The position numbers were made by a program, and so were the translations under genes. Positions 1 to 9,340 of a DNA stretch of 64,000 nt are shown here, in pieces (the first letter of the stretch is position 1; each line of letters begins with the position of its first letter). A model generated the notes under the pieces. It did not search any database. It saw nothing but the letters and a program-made list of their open reading frames with translations, and was not told the DNA's origin. This DNA comes from CBFHMJ01 sp965656875 (GTDB lineage Bacteria; Pseudomonadota; Gammaproteobacteria; Enterobacterales; Alteromonadaceae), in assembly GCA_965656875.1 (NCBI GenBank), contig CBFHMJ010000015.1, positions 62,001 to 126,000 on the forward strand, read 5' to 3'.

Positions 1-1
1 C

Positions 2-517
2 TCGAAAGAAGCTGGAAAGCAGCAGTATTTGATTCCATATTTTATTTCTGCGCATCCGGGTACAACAGATCACGATATGGTTAATCTGGCGTTGTGGTTG
101 AAACAACATAAGTTCAAACTGGATCAAGTTCAGAATTTCTATCCGTCACCGCTGGCAACAGCGACAACTATGTATCATTCAGAGAAAAATCCACTCTCTA
201 AAATCACTAATAGTAGTGAAAAAATATCAGTAGCAAAGGGCGACAGGCAGCGCAGGCTTCACAAGGCGTTATTACGTTATCACGATCCGGAAAATTGGAA
301 GATTATCCGGGAAGCGTTAAAGAAAATGGGGATGAGTAAACTTATCGGCCGTGGTGCGAACCATTTAGTGCCGCCTGAATCCAGACGGGGAGAAGGTCGT
401 GACAGAAAACCTGTAAGTCAAAATGGCTTCAAAGGTAAACCCGCATTAACTCGCTTCAGCACTGGCAATACAGGTAATAAATTTAAAAAGCCAGGCTCAT
501 CTAAACGTTCGAGGTAG
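2..517 (+). CDS. ygiQ: YgiQ family radical SAM protein, C-terminal fragment
   Basis: The frame is open from base 2, so the gene starts outside the window and only the last ~171 residues are present. The fragment begins with the conserved segment QYLIPYFISAHPGTTDHDM, typical of the end of the YgiQ radical SAM domain. The C-terminal YgiQ extension follows and ends in a basic tail rich in Lys, Arg, Gly and Ser. The Cys triad that binds the 4Fe-4S cluster would lie upstream and cannot be checked. YgiQ proteins are widespread in proteobacteria, but their substrate is not established. A TTG at 29 could be mistaken for a start, but the homology runs through it. A hairpin terminator follows 16 bases after the stop. 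Confidence 0.9.
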   Translation, partial: SKEAGKQQYLIPYFISAHPGTTDHDMVNLALWLKQHKFKLDQVQNFYPSPLATATTMYHSEKNPLSKITNSSEKISVAKGDRQRRLHKALLRYHDPENWKIIREALKKMGMSKLIGRGANHLVPPESRRGEGRDRKPVSQNGFKGKPALTRFSTGNTGNKFKKPGSSKRSR

Positions 518-532
518 CAGATGCTACGGATT

Positions 533-575
533 GTCAGCGTAGAAATTACTTCTACGCTGACTTGTTTGTTTTTAT
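533..575 (+). terminator. Intrinsic terminator of ygiQ
   Basis: A perfect 12-bp stem (533-544 with 550-561) closes a 5-base loop and is followed by the T-rich stretch TTGTTTGTTTTTA. It sits just after the ygiQ stop. Confidence 0.8.
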
Positions 576-987
576 ATCTAATTGATTTTTATTGATATAC
601 CTTTCTTTTTCTCTCTCCATTACGCAGATAGATTCGCACTTTTTGTTCCCGATTGAATATTTTCTTCTCTTAGCATTAGTTTTTGATACAGGTATGATGA
701 CTGGGTGATATATAGTCACTCGTCGAGAATTCAAAAACAATTGGTTAACATTTGTTTTTGAATTCTGTATAAGTAGTACCCTGAAGTTTTTGGTAATTAA
801 CTGATTTAATAAAGAGTATTACGTTACTTAACGATATCTGGTCTGTAAGAGTAAAAATTTCTATCCCTGATACGGGGCCTGACACATTCAGTGGTTCGTA
901 TTCAATGATGTAAATTCCAGGGAAGGGACGAATTACACAATGTGTTACCAGAGATTCATGCCTGAATAACAATAAAATTTCCTAACG
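576..987. other. Intergenic region with no convincing gene
   Basis: This AT-rich gap lies between ygiQ and the RND permease. It holds a long perfect inverted repeat (726-766, listed separately). A minus-strand open frame of 75 codons (972 to 745) has a TTG start behind AGGAAA, but it resembles no family I know and its last codons are made of the inverted repeat, so I do not call it a gene. The promoter of the RND operon must lie here, but I see no clear -10/-35 pair. Confidence 0.5.
726..766. repeat. Perfect 15-bp inverted repeat
   Basis: Arms AGAATTCAAAAACAA (726-740) and its exact complement (752-766) flank an 11-base spacer. The repeat lies about 220 bp upstream of the RND permease. No T-run follows on either strand beyond the arms themselves. 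It could be an operator, an mRNA hairpin or a weak terminator. Confidence 0.6.
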
Positions 988-3900
988 ATGAATTTAACTC
1001 GAATAGCGGTAAATAATCCGGCTGCTGTGCTGGCTGTGACGATCTTATTACTGATTGCTGGTGCAATCAGCGCTATCCGTTTACCTATCCAGTTGGTTCC
1101 GGACATCACTCGTCCTGAAATCAGAGTGAACTATGCCTGGCGTGCAGCTGCACCTCAGGAATTAGAATCTGAAATCATTGAGCCTCAGGAAAACGTATTA
1201 AAAAATACGCCGGGTGTTGTTGATGTTGTTACCAATATCCATCAATCATTCGGTGATATCACCTTGTATTTTGCAGTTGGCACTGACATGGATCAGGCGT
1301 TGATGAATGTCATAAGTCAGTTAAATCACGCGCCGGATATTCCGTTAGAAGCTGATGAACCTGTTATTACATCAGGGCCCGGTAATGCCGTTGCGGCGTC
1401 TATTATGATTGTGCCGTCTGATGGTCGTTATCTGGAAGATTTCCTGGAATATGAAGATCTGATGGATAGTGTTGTTTATTCGAGGCTACAACGGGTAAAT
1501 GGTGTTGCAAAGGTTGATATGGAAGGGAGGTCTGTTCAGGAACTCCGAATTACGTTTGATCCGTTCAAATTGTCAGCTCACGGTATTCAGTTATCCGAGT
1601 TGGCTGAGGTTATCAGCTCTTCGTCATCTGATGTCTCAGGTGGTTTTGCTAATGTTGGCCGTCGTCGCTACACCGTAAGATTTGCGGGAAAATACGATGT
1701 CGCATCGCTGGAAAATATGATTATCAAGTGGCAAGACGACCAGCCAATTTATGTCAGAGATGTCGCCACGGTTGGATTTGATGTGGAAGATCTGGCGGGT
1801 GTCTATATGAGAGATGGTAAGCCCGCCTATTACATTCGATTATCACGCTCTAATGACAGTAATTTATTTGAATTAATTACCGACTTAAAAGTCGCTATCA
1901 GGGAATTAAATGAAGGGCCTTTAGCCAATGCCGGGCTTCGGATGGAACTTAGTATGGATACGTCTGTTCATATTAAAAATGCAATTACTCTGGTGAATAG
2001 TAATCTTAGCCTTGGAGTGCTGTTAGCGATTGGTATTCTTTGGCTATTCATGCGCGGCATGCGTTCTATATTCATCATAGCGTTGACGATCCCGGTCTCA
2101 CTTATGTTGTCATTTATTGTACTTTCTCTGATGGGACGGACGATAAATGTCATCAGTCTTGCAGGTGTTGCTTTTGCGGTTGGTCTGGTGCTGGATGCTG
2201 CTATCGTCGTTCAGGAAAATATTGCCAGATTGCGAGGGGAAAGTGAGTCCGTTATTGCCGCTATCACAAAAGGAGCAGGCCAGGTTTCTGGTGCTTTATT
2301 TGCCTCAACAGCAACTACTATCGTTATCTTCGTGCCAATAATTTATCTGGAAGGTGTTGAGGGGCAATTGTTCACTGATTTGGCAATTACCTTATCCGTT
2401 GCTGTTTTCTCTTCGTTTATTTCCGCAATTACACTAATTCCCGTCGCAAATCAGTGGCTTATGAGCAACGTTCAAGAACGTGACGAACCGGGTCCGTATT
2501 GGCGTCGTCTATCTGAGAAAGTGACTCATCTTACTGATTCATCAGGACGTCGTATTGCGTTGATCGCTGTTTTAACGATCGGAGCAAGTGTGTTCTCTGT
2601 TGGTTTTATGCCGCAATCTGATTTCTTACCTAAAACGCCGATTAATGCCTTTTCGCTGTTATTTAATGCGCCTGCAGGGATGTCGATTGATACTGTCGAA
2701 CACGAACTGATGGATGAAGTTAATGAACGACTTTTTCCTTACATGTCAGGGCAAAAGCAACCTGAAATAGCTCACTTTAATTTTTACTCTGGTTACCTGG
2801 TAAGAGGCAGCGTGGTTTATCCAAAGAACGAAGAAGAGATTTACCGGCTGATGGATGAATTGAACGGAGAGTTATTCAGGGATATGCCGGACATTTCATT
2901 TTTTATGTTCAGGCGAACAATGTTGACAACGAATCGAGGGAATGAACGTCAGGTCATGATTAATATTCAGGGTAGTGATCTGAATACGCTGATTGAAACG
3001 GCGGTTGAGGTAGAAGACCGTATTCGTGCATTGTTCGATGGGATTAATATCAATGTTCTCCCTGGAAAACACTTGAATGAACCTGAATTAAGATTCATTC
3101 CTAATGATGAGCGAATTACGCGTGCAGGCTTAACACGTATGAGCGTGGCTCGCTCTGTTCAAGCCTTTACAGATGGTTTGTTTATTGGTGAGTACTTCGA
3201 TGGTAACCGCCGTTTTGACATTATTCTTCGAGCATCGGATTGGCAATATCCTGAATCGCTGGAGCAGATGCCTTTACATTCACCTGATGCTGGTACTCAG
3301 ATGTTGGGCGAACTGGCTGCGATGGAGCGAACGGTTGGTCCTGGTAATCTTAGACGGGTCAATGGATTACGCTCAGTCACATTAGCGGTGTCGCCGCCTG
3401 AGACAATGGCGATGGAAACATTAATGGATCAGATTGATAAAGACGTTATTCATAATATTCAGTCTGATCTGCCCGCCGGTGTATCGATAGCCTACGATGG
3501 AAAAGCTGATGAGTTGAAAAAAGCAATTAACCAGATGGTCATGAATTTCATGTTTGCGTTGCTGGTTTTATTGGTATTGATGGCTGTTCTGTTCCAGTCA
3601 CTTAAAGATGCGATTCTTGTGATTGCGGCTATGCCTTTGGCAGTTGCGGGTGGCGTACTGGGTTTACTTTTACTGAATTTATTTACTCACCAGACGCTGG
3701 ATTTGTTAACTATGATTGGCTTTATCATCTTACTTGGGTTGGTTGTGAACAATGCCATTTTATTAGTTGATCGAACGCGTAATGGTGAGAATTCTGGCTT
3801 ATCAAGGCGAGATGCCGTTTCTCGGGCTGTGAGCCAGCGAGCCAGAGCTATTTATATGAGTACATTGACCAGTATTGTTGGCATGTTGCCGTTGATGTTA

Positions 3901-4083
3901 ATGCCTGGGCCAGGCTCAGAGATTTATCAGGGATTGGCGACGGTTATTGTTGGCGGAATGACATTTAGTGCAATTTTCACGTTGATTTTGTTACCTGCAT
4001 TGTTGCGACTTGGTGAGTCAACATTTTCATCCCCTGAGTCGGTAAGACCTGCTATTGCGACGCCGATCGGAGAGCAAAGATAG
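988..4083 (+). CDS. RND family efflux permease
   Basis: This 1031-residue protein has the length and layout of AcrB-type RND pumps: an N-terminal membrane helix, a large periplasmic loop, helices 2-6 from about residue 335, a second periplasmic loop, and helices 8-12 near the C-terminus. Such pumps exchange protons for substrates across the inner membrane. In helix 4 the usual Asp-Asp pair reads VLDAAIVVQEN, so one Asp remains and the second is Ala. In the helix 10 region the Lys of AcrB is replaced by Asn (VVNNAILLVD). The protein is therefore not a standard AcrB, and its substrate is unknown. No ribosome binding site is obvious before the ATG. The fusion protein gene follows with a 1-base overlap, but no TolC-type gene is nearby. 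Confidence 0.9.
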   Translation: MNLTRIAVNNPAAVLAVTILLLIAGAISAIRLPIQLVPDITRPEIRVNYAWRAAAPQELESEIIEPQENVLKNTPGVVDVVTNIHQSFGDITLYFAVGTDMDQALMNVISQLNHAPDIPLEADEPVITSGPGNAVAASIMIVPSDGRYLEDFLEYEDLMDSVVYSRLQRVNGVAKVDMEGRSVQELRITFDPFKLSAHGIQLSELAEVISSSSSDVSGGFANVGRRRYTVRFAGKYDVASLENMIIKWQDDQPIYVRDVATVGFDVEDLAGVYMRDGKPAYYIRLSRSNDSNLFELITDLKVAIRELNEGPLANAGLRMELSMDTSVHIKNAITLVNSNLSLGVLLAIGILWLFMRGMRSIFIIALTIPVSLMLSFIVLSLMGRTINVISLAGVAFAVGLVLDAAIVVQENIARLRGESESVIAAITKGAGQVSGALFASTATTIVIFVPIIYLEGVEGQLFTDLAITLSVAVFSSFISAITLIPVANQWLMSNVQERDEPGPYWRRLSEKVTHLTDSSGRRIALIAVLTIGASVFSVGFMPQSDFLPKTPINAFSLLFNAPAGMSIDTVEHELMDEVNERLFPYMSGQKQPEIAHFNFYSGYLVRGSVVYPKNEEEIYRLMDELNGELFRDMPDISFFMFRRTMLTTNRGNERQVMINIQGSDLNTLIETAVEVEDRIRALFDGININVLPGKHLNEPELRFIPNDERITRAGLTRMSVARSVQAFTDGLFIGEYFDGNRRFDIILRASDWQYPESLEQMPLHSPDAGTQMLGELAAMERTVGPGNLRRVNGLRSVTLAVSPPETMAMETLMDQIDKDVIHNIQSDLPAGVSIAYDGKADELKKAINQMVMNFMFALLVLLVLMAVLFQSLKDAILVIAAMPLAVAGGVLGLLLLNLFTHQTLDLLTMIGFIILLGLVVNNAILLVDRTRNGENSGLSRRDAVSRAVSQRARAIYMSTLTSIVGMLPLMLMPGPGSEIYQGLATVIVGGMTFSAIFTLILLPALLRLGESTFSSPESVRPAIATPIGEQR

Positions 4084-5180
4084 TGATGCGAAAGATATCT
4101 CGATACATACACAGGCGATGTCTGTCTCTCAGTTTAGTCATGTTGGCAGTGACCTGCGGTCACTCAGTTGCACGGATACAAAATCCAGTATGGGTTGATA
4201 AAGTTCAGGAGAGATTATCAGCACCAACACAACGAACAACAGGCACTGTTATCAGCCCGAATGCGATGATGTTAACTGTAGGGGTTGAAGGCGAGATTGC
4301 GTGGTTTGAAGAAGCTGGAGCATTAATTAAAGCAGGTGACCCCATTGTTAAACTTGACCTGGCACCACTAAAACTCAACAAACAGCGGTTAATAGCACAA
4401 CGGACTCGGCAGCAAGCTAAGCAGGCTTTTTTACAACGAGAACTAAGCCGCCTGACCGATTTAGCCAAGACCAGTTATGCAGCGGAAAAAGAAAGAGACG
4501 AAATTGAGATGCAATTGCACATGGCGAATGCAGCTATCGACGAACTGGAAGCGCGCATTGCCCTGGTTAAAGATAAAATGGCTCGGTCGGTTATTCTGGC
4601 TCCCGGTGATGGAGTGGTGACTGAGCGACTCAGGAAAGCGGGAGAATATGTAAAACAAGGACAGGAACTAGGGCAATTTCTTGATATGTCGGCTCGCGAA
4701 ATTCGAGCATATATTCCAGTGAAATTTGCTCAGTTACTTGATCAGCATACACAGATAGCGATATCTGCTGCCAACAAAACAGTTGAAGCTTCTATTAAGG
4801 CATTGATTCCAAATAGTCGTTCCAGAACGCAAACGATAGAACTCAGATTGCATATGCCTGAGTTACTTGCTCACTCAGTTTTTAGCGGACAATTTGTTGA
4901 TGTGTGGTATCCATCTGGAGAGTTAGAGAATGCCATCTATATCAATCGGGATGCTTTGTTACTGACACCGGATGGCGTATGGATTGCTAAAGTTACTGAT
5001 GAAAATAAGATTAAGAAAATCCGGGTTTTTCCAGGAAAGGGCAGCGGTCAGTACATCACGATTCTCAATAGTAAACAAAGTGGCTTGCAGGATGGGGATA
5101 CAGTTATTGTGCGTGGTGCTGAGACGGTGAAGGATGGGCAGGAAGTCAATATCGTTAAGTCTATGGCATCAAACCAATAG
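4083..5180 (+). CDS. RND efflux periplasmic adaptor (HlyD/membrane fusion protein)
   Basis: The 365-residue product starts with a basic stretch and a hydrophobic segment (about residues 13-28) that looks like a signal peptide. A barrel-sandwich half-motif follows (VEGEIAWFEEAGALIKAGDPI). Next come a coiled-coil hairpin (about 95-165, rich in Arg, Gln, Leu and Glu), the second lipoyl half (ILAPGDGVVTERLRKAGEYV) and a beta-barrel/proximal domain. This is the order seen in adaptors that link an RND pump to an outer-membrane channel. The GTG at 4083 overlaps the permease stop; an ATG at 4086 is an alternative start, and GGAG at 4069-4072 serves both. The permease-before-adaptor order is the reverse of acrAB. 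The two genes are certainly co-transcribed. Confidence 0.88.
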   Translation: MMRKISRYIHRRCLSLSLVMLAVTCGHSVARIQNPVWVDKVQERLSAPTQRTTGTVISPNAMMLTVGVEGEIAWFEEAGALIKAGDPIVKLDLAPLKLNKQRLIAQRTRQQAKQAFLQRELSRLTDLAKTSYAAEKERDEIEMQLHMANAAIDELEARIALVKDKMARSVILAPGDGVVTERLRKAGEYVKQGQELGQFLDMSAREIRAYIPVKFAQLLDQHTQIAISAANKTVEASIKALIPNSRSRTQTIELRLHMPELLAHSVFSGQFVDVWYPSGELENAIYINRDALLLTPDGVWIAKVTDENKIKKIRVFPGKGSGQYITILNSKQSGLQDGDTVIVRGAETVKDGQEVNIVKSMASNQ

Positions 5181-5218
5181 TGTTTAATCAGTTTGCATTG
5201 TACGTTGTTTACATATTG

Positions 5219-5242
5219 AGGCCTGATATTTCTATCAGGCCT
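5219..5242. terminator. Hairpin between convergent genes
   Basis: A perfect 10-bp stem AGGCCTGATA/TATCAGGCCT closes a TTTC loop between the adaptor gene and the converging phoD-like gene. The T-run is poor on both sides, so termination strength is uncertain. Confidence 0.5.
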
Positions 5243-5268
5243 GTCAAATAAGAATCCTCGTTTATACG

Positions 5269-7029
5269 CTACGAAACTTCAACAAGCGTTCGGTTGCCTA
5301 AACCGGGCAGAACCTGCAAAGATTTTCCTCGCGGTGACAATTCTGCGTATTCTGGCGTGAAGATATTATCAACGTATATCCAGTCAGCTTTTGCAGCATC
5401 AACGGTGAAAGTTACGACCATGTATCCACGGTTTTCAAGGTTAGAATATTCAAGGTGGTCGACTAACAAATTCAGACCTTGTTCAAATGCCATGGCAGAT
5501 GGTGTATCGAGACTTAATGCATCTTCAAGACCGGGTGATGATACTGACGCTGTCGCAAACTCTACACCCACATTGTGGCCTGAAGCACTGATCAGATTTG
5601 AACTCCAGGCATTGTGTGTATCTCCAGCTAAAACAACCAGATTTTTATTTGCCTGAAGTGCGGCACCGTAAATCAATTCTCGCTCATAGGGATAGCCATC
5701 CCATGCATCAAGATTGTAAGGCATTTGTGTTTCTACACGAGCTCGCTCTTCAGGAGTAACGGTTGGATCACCCGCTAACATTCGTGATTTGATGATCGCC
5801 AGTTCGTTAAAAATAGTGACAATTTGAGGACCCGGGTTAGCTAACTGAAGTAAAATCTCAGCCGGTACATTAATTTTGCCCATCAGGACTTGTTGGCCAA
5901 GTACTTGCCAGGTGCCAGTAGAAGAAACTACTTTATCCTGCAACCAAAGCAGTTGGTCCTGACCTAATAAGGTTCGATCGGTTGCGCTGATATCCTGAAT
6001 GAATGTTTGTTGATCTAACTGACCGGTAGTTGGGTCAATGTAGTGAGCATAATCCAGCTGTTTGTCTCTTCCTACAATTCGCGTATCCAGCATATGTAGA
6101 TCAAGCAGATTACCGAAGCTGAAACTGCGATTGATAACTTCCAGATTACCGTCGATAACCGGACGAATAGGTAACCATTCAAAGTAAGCTTTTAATGCCG
6201 CTTGTTTACGTGCATCAAAATCACCTTCGCCTTCATTGTGGTTTTCAGCGCCTTCTCGCCATGCATCGTTGGCAACTTCATGGTCATCCCATACTATAAT
6301 GAATGGTACGGTTGCATGAAGTGTCTGCAGCTGATTGTCTTTGCGGTATGAAGCGTATCGGGTTCTGTAATCTGCCAGTGTTAAGATTTCAGTATCATTC
6401 CCTTCAGTGAAAGGACGTCCTATTTCGTCAGCGCGTTCTGTTGCATAGCCACCAACTCCATACTCATAAATATAGTCACCTAGATGAACAACGGCATCTA
6501 AATCACCGCGTGCAGCGGCATGGCCGTATACATTGAAGAAGCCTGCCGGGTAGTTAGCACATGAAAAGACAGCTAGTTTTACCTGGGATACATCGCCTTC
6601 TGGCAGAGTTTTGGTCATACCTACTGGTGATGTTACAGCGTCAGCTCTGAAACGGTAGTAATAGGTTTCACCAGCCGTTAAGCCAACAAGATCAATTTTG
6701 ATGGTGTAGTCTGAATCTGGTGTTGTCGTTGTTACACCATCATGAACAATATTGCTAAACCCTTCGTCGGTTGAAACCTGGTAGGCAACGTGAACCTGAC
6801 TGGCGTTTTCTGTTGCAGGTGTTGCTCTGGTCCAGATGATGACGCGATCTTGCAGCGGGTCTCCACTGGCAACTCCATGTTCGAATGATACATCGAATGC
6901 GTTTAAAGGTGTTTCACCAATAACGGGATCGCTGGCGTTGCTGCTGCCACAACCTGACAGACCGGTTGAAATAACAAGTGTTCCGAGTGCGGCGCCTGAG
7001 GCTCGTAAAAAATGTCTTCTTGATAGCAT
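5269..7029 (-). CDS. phoD: PhoD-like alkaline phosphatase, Tat-exported lipoprotein
   Basis: The chosen ATG at 7029 has AGGAA seven bases upstream and gives an N-terminus MLSRRHFLRASGAALG, a clear twin-arginine signal. The signal region ends in LSGC, a lipobox-like site. A PhoD N-terminal beta domain follows. The metallophosphoesterase core comes next: SCANYPAG (the Cys is an iron ligand in Bacillus PhoD), HLGDYIYEYG, WDDHEVANDAW and LAGDTHNAW. PhoD enzymes release phosphate from phosphodiesters and monoesters outside the cytoplasm, using iron and calcium. An in-frame ATG ten codons upstream has no ribosome binding site and would spoil the signal. No Pho box was recognised. The gene stands alone. 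Confidence 0.92.
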   Translation of the reverse strand: MLSRRHFLRASGAALGTLVISTGLSGCGSSNASDPVIGETPLNAFDVSFEHGVASGDPLQDRVIIWTRATPATENASQVHVAYQVSTDEGFSNIVHDGVTTTTPDSDYTIKIDLVGLTAGETYYYRFRADAVTSPVGMTKTLPEGDVSQVKLAVFSCANYPAGFFNVYGHAAARGDLDAVVHLGDYIYEYGVGGYATERADEIGRPFTEGNDTEILTLADYRTRYASYRKDNQLQTLHATVPFIIVWDDHEVANDAWREGAENHNEGEGDFDARKQAALKAYFEWLPIRPVIDGNLEVINRSFSFGNLLDLHMLDTRIVGRDKQLDYAHYIDPTTGQLDQQTFIQDISATDRTLLGQDQLLWLQDKVVSSTGTWQVLGQQVLMGKINVPAEILLQLANPGPQIVTIFNELAIIKSRMLAGDPTVTPEERARVETQMPYNLDAWDGYPYERELIYGAALQANKNLVVLAGDTHNAWSSNLISASGHNVGVEFATASVSSPGLEDALSLDTPSAMAFEQGLNLLVDHLEYSNLENRGYMVVTFTVDAAKADWIYVDNIFTPEYAELSPRGKSLQVLPGLGNRTLVEVS

Positions 7030-7450
7030 GTGGTAATTCCTGTTTCTGAGTAGCTGCACACATATATCAGTATCAGATGACGTAAATATGTCACTGGTAT
7101 GATGAGATTGTGGCTGGCCGGTTCAGCGCTGAATGTTGTTATTATGAAGTCAACTGACCAGATATTGTTGGTATCTGTTTTAATTGTGTCTGGTCAGTGA
7201 GCAAACTATATAAGAATTCTGAAGATGCTTCATCGCCTGGATTTCAATTATTTAACCATTTTGTTGAATAATTTAATTCTTTGGTTTTCACCAGGATAAT
7301 AAATGACCAGAGATGATCGGTTCTGCAACAGGCTATTGGTTTACGAGCAATGGGTTGTTACTCTTCATGAGATGAGGCTGTTTAACGATTGAATGGATTC
7401 AAATAAAATTCTGCCCCCGGAAAGACAGTTTTAATAATTATGAGGTATTC
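7030..7450. other. Divergent intergenic region
   Basis: This is the shared upstream region of the phoD-like gene (leftward) and the ABM-domain gene (rightward). Apart from the inverted repeat at 7153-7198 I see no gene or defined site. It contains no long open frame. Confidence 0.5.
7153..7198. repeat. 10-bp inverted repeat with 26-base spacer
   Basis: ACTGACCAGA at 7153-7162 is complementary to TCTGGTCAGT at 7189-7198. The repeat lies 124-170 bp upstream of the phoD-like start. It may be an operator pair or a hairpin; there is no T-run. Confidence 0.45.
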
Positions 7451-7756
7451 ATGGCAATCACAAAACAAATCAATATAACGGCTCATGATGGTAAAGCGGC
7501 GGAGCTACATGCGATGTTAATGAATGTGGCTCGTTTATCCGCGGAAGAGCGCGGATGTTTATATTACTTTGCGTGGCAGCAAGGCTCAGAAGAGAATTTT
7601 ATTATTATTGAAAGCTGGGTTGATCAGGATTCATTGGATGCTCATAAGAAAACAGCGCATTTTCTTGAATTTAAAGAGAACCTTTCTTTATTAGTAAAAG
7701 ATAAATCTTCTGAAAATCTGACTTTTATGGCAGGCACTCCTCTTGACAATAGCTAA
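7451..7756 (+). CDS. Antibiotic biosynthesis monooxygenase (ABM) domain protein
   Basis: This 101-residue protein consists of a single dimeric alpha-beta barrel ABM domain. The pattern is typical of YgiN-like quinol monooxygenases: an early strand ITKQINITAHDGKAAELHAML, then ERGCLYYFAW, then NFIIIESWVDQDSLDAHKKTAHF with the conserved His. Members of this family oxidise quinols or related aromatics, or act in stress responses; the substrate here cannot be told. The ATG is preceded by TGAGGT. The gene stands alone, with long non-coding stretches on both sides. Confidence 0.85.
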   Translation: MAITKQINITAHDGKAAELHAMLMNVARLSAEERGCLYYFAWQQGSEENFIIIESWVDQDSLDAHKKTAHFLEFKENLSLLVKDKSSENLTFMAGTPLDNS

Positions 7757-8038
7757 GATTCTGAAGGTTTAATACAAAAATAGGAATTGTACGGAAAAAG
7801 CTACACGTACAACACGGATGTAATCCCCCTTCTAAATACATGTTTTAACTATTGATATTTTCTATATCTGGCATTTTATGTCCTGTTCTTTGTACTTTTG
7901 AACAATAAAAATGTACGAATGATAAGTTGTGAGCCAGTTTTCTCAGTGAGAATATAATCCGAATTTTTTATCCTCGCGATTTGGTCATCTGTCAACAAAG
8001 CGGAATTGAACCTGTTCACTAAATGAGAGAATCATGCA

Positions 8039-9154
8039 ATGCGAATCGTATCTATCTTCAACATAGCATTTGCTCCTACGCTGGTTCGACGTTCATTTGT
8101 CATAGCACTGATTGTAGGTACTGTGCTGAATTTGATAAACCAGTGGCAAGCGCTCTTTGGTCTTGCCGAATTGAATGTCATTCAGATGTTGCTAACATAC
8201 TGCGTACCGTACACGGTATCGACGGTTTCGTGTTTATGCGAAAAAATGAGTCAACAATCATTAGATGATGAAGACCCTGATGAGCAAATATTTGTACAGT
8301 ATGAGCCTGAGCAAACTACGGCTGAAATTTCTAAAATTTTTAGTTTGTCCAGTCAGGTTTATCAAAATGCCAGTAACGTAAACAAAGCGTCCAGAGAGCG
8401 TTCAGTGTATCTACATGATGTCTCTGAGCTTGTCGGCACGGCTGTTATTGAATTCAATGATGTATCTGAAGCGATTAAAAATAGCCAGGAATCGCTAATG
8501 CAGATACAAGCGTCTTTTGATCATGTGTGTTCACAAGTGTCGATACTGACTGATGAAATTAAAGTGTCGCATCAGGCATCTTCTGAGTTACAGCAAGAAA
8601 TCGATATGTTCCTTCAGGAATTTAGTTCTATATCAAACTTATCTGTCGCAATCTCGACAACGTCTGAACAAACTAATTTACTGGCACTGAATGCCGCGAT
8701 TGAAGCCGCACGTGCAGGCCAGGCTGGAAGAGGTTTCGCTGTAGTTGCAGAAGAAGTGAAAAGTTTGGCTAATATCTCCAAAGATAATGCAGTAAAAATT
8801 AATTCAACTCTGGCACGTTTAAACGATAGTGAAGAGCTGTTAAGGGCAAAGATTGAAAAAGTAAATCAATCGGCACAGAGCGCGCTTCAGGCTACTGGAG
8901 ATGGTTCGTCAAAAGTGTTTGATGCAACTTCGCAAACAGCAACATCAATCAATGCATTAATTGATGCTTTAACTTCGATTAGTGAACGGGCGAGAGAGGA
9001 GGCTCAGGCCATACAGGAAGTCGCTCAACACTTTGATGGTATTGTCAGTGATGCTGAAAAAGCGATAAATGGCTCAGCAACTAATATGAGAGTTGGACAA
9101 GATATACTCAGTCATATCGAACGTTTGAAATCAACGTTGAGCCTCAATTCGTAA
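8039..9154 (+). CDS. Chemoreceptor with N-terminal NrtS-like membrane domain
   Basis: Residues 1-70 hold two hydrophobic helices with the pattern VGTVLNLINQWQALFG and LLTYCVPYTVST. I recognise this as the small NrtS nitrate/nitrite transporter-like domain. The remaining ~300 residues are a methyl-accepting chemotaxis signalling coiled coil with the conserved tip TSEQTNLLALNAAIEAARAG followed by GRGFAVVAEEVKSLA. There is no periplasmic sensor loop and no HAMP domain. The receptor probably signals to CheA/CheW from a membrane-embedded input module. Assignment as a chemoreceptor is certain; the NrtS likeness and any nitrate sensing are inference. The ATG at 8039 is used because it opens directly into the membrane domain. 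No other chemotaxis gene is in the window. Confidence 0.9.
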   Translation: MRIVSIFNIAFAPTLVRRSFVIALIVGTVLNLINQWQALFGLAELNVIQMLLTYCVPYTVSTVSCLCEKMSQQSLDDEDPDEQIFVQYEPEQTTAEISKIFSLSSQVYQNASNVNKASRERSVYLHDVSELVGTAVIEFNDVSEAIKNSQESLMQIQASFDHVCSQVSILTDEIKVSHQASSELQQEIDMFLQEFSSISNLSVAISTTSEQTNLLALNAAIEAARAGQAGRGFAVVAEEVKSLANISKDNAVKINSTLARLNDSEELLRAKIEKVNQSAQSALQATGDGSSKVFDATSQTATSINALIDALTSISERAREEAQAIQEVAQHFDGIVSDAEKAINGSATNMRVGQDILSHIERLKSTLSLNS

Positions 9155-9340
9155 TATTTTTGAATAATAACAAGCCATTATTCATAGTGGCTTGTTCATT
9201 TCTTTAAATTCCTTTCTGTTATATAAATTAAACTTCTAAAACTTTTAGTTATAGTCCGTGTATCATATAGAATGTTTGGTTATTGATGTTATCTCTCATT
9301 GAGATATCATGTCTCGTTTTCAGTTACGGTGGTGAATGTA

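Noticed and set aside
745..972. A 75-codon minus-strand open frame before the RND permease
   Set aside because: It has a TTG start with AGGAAA, but no recognisable family, and its end is the perfect inverted repeat.
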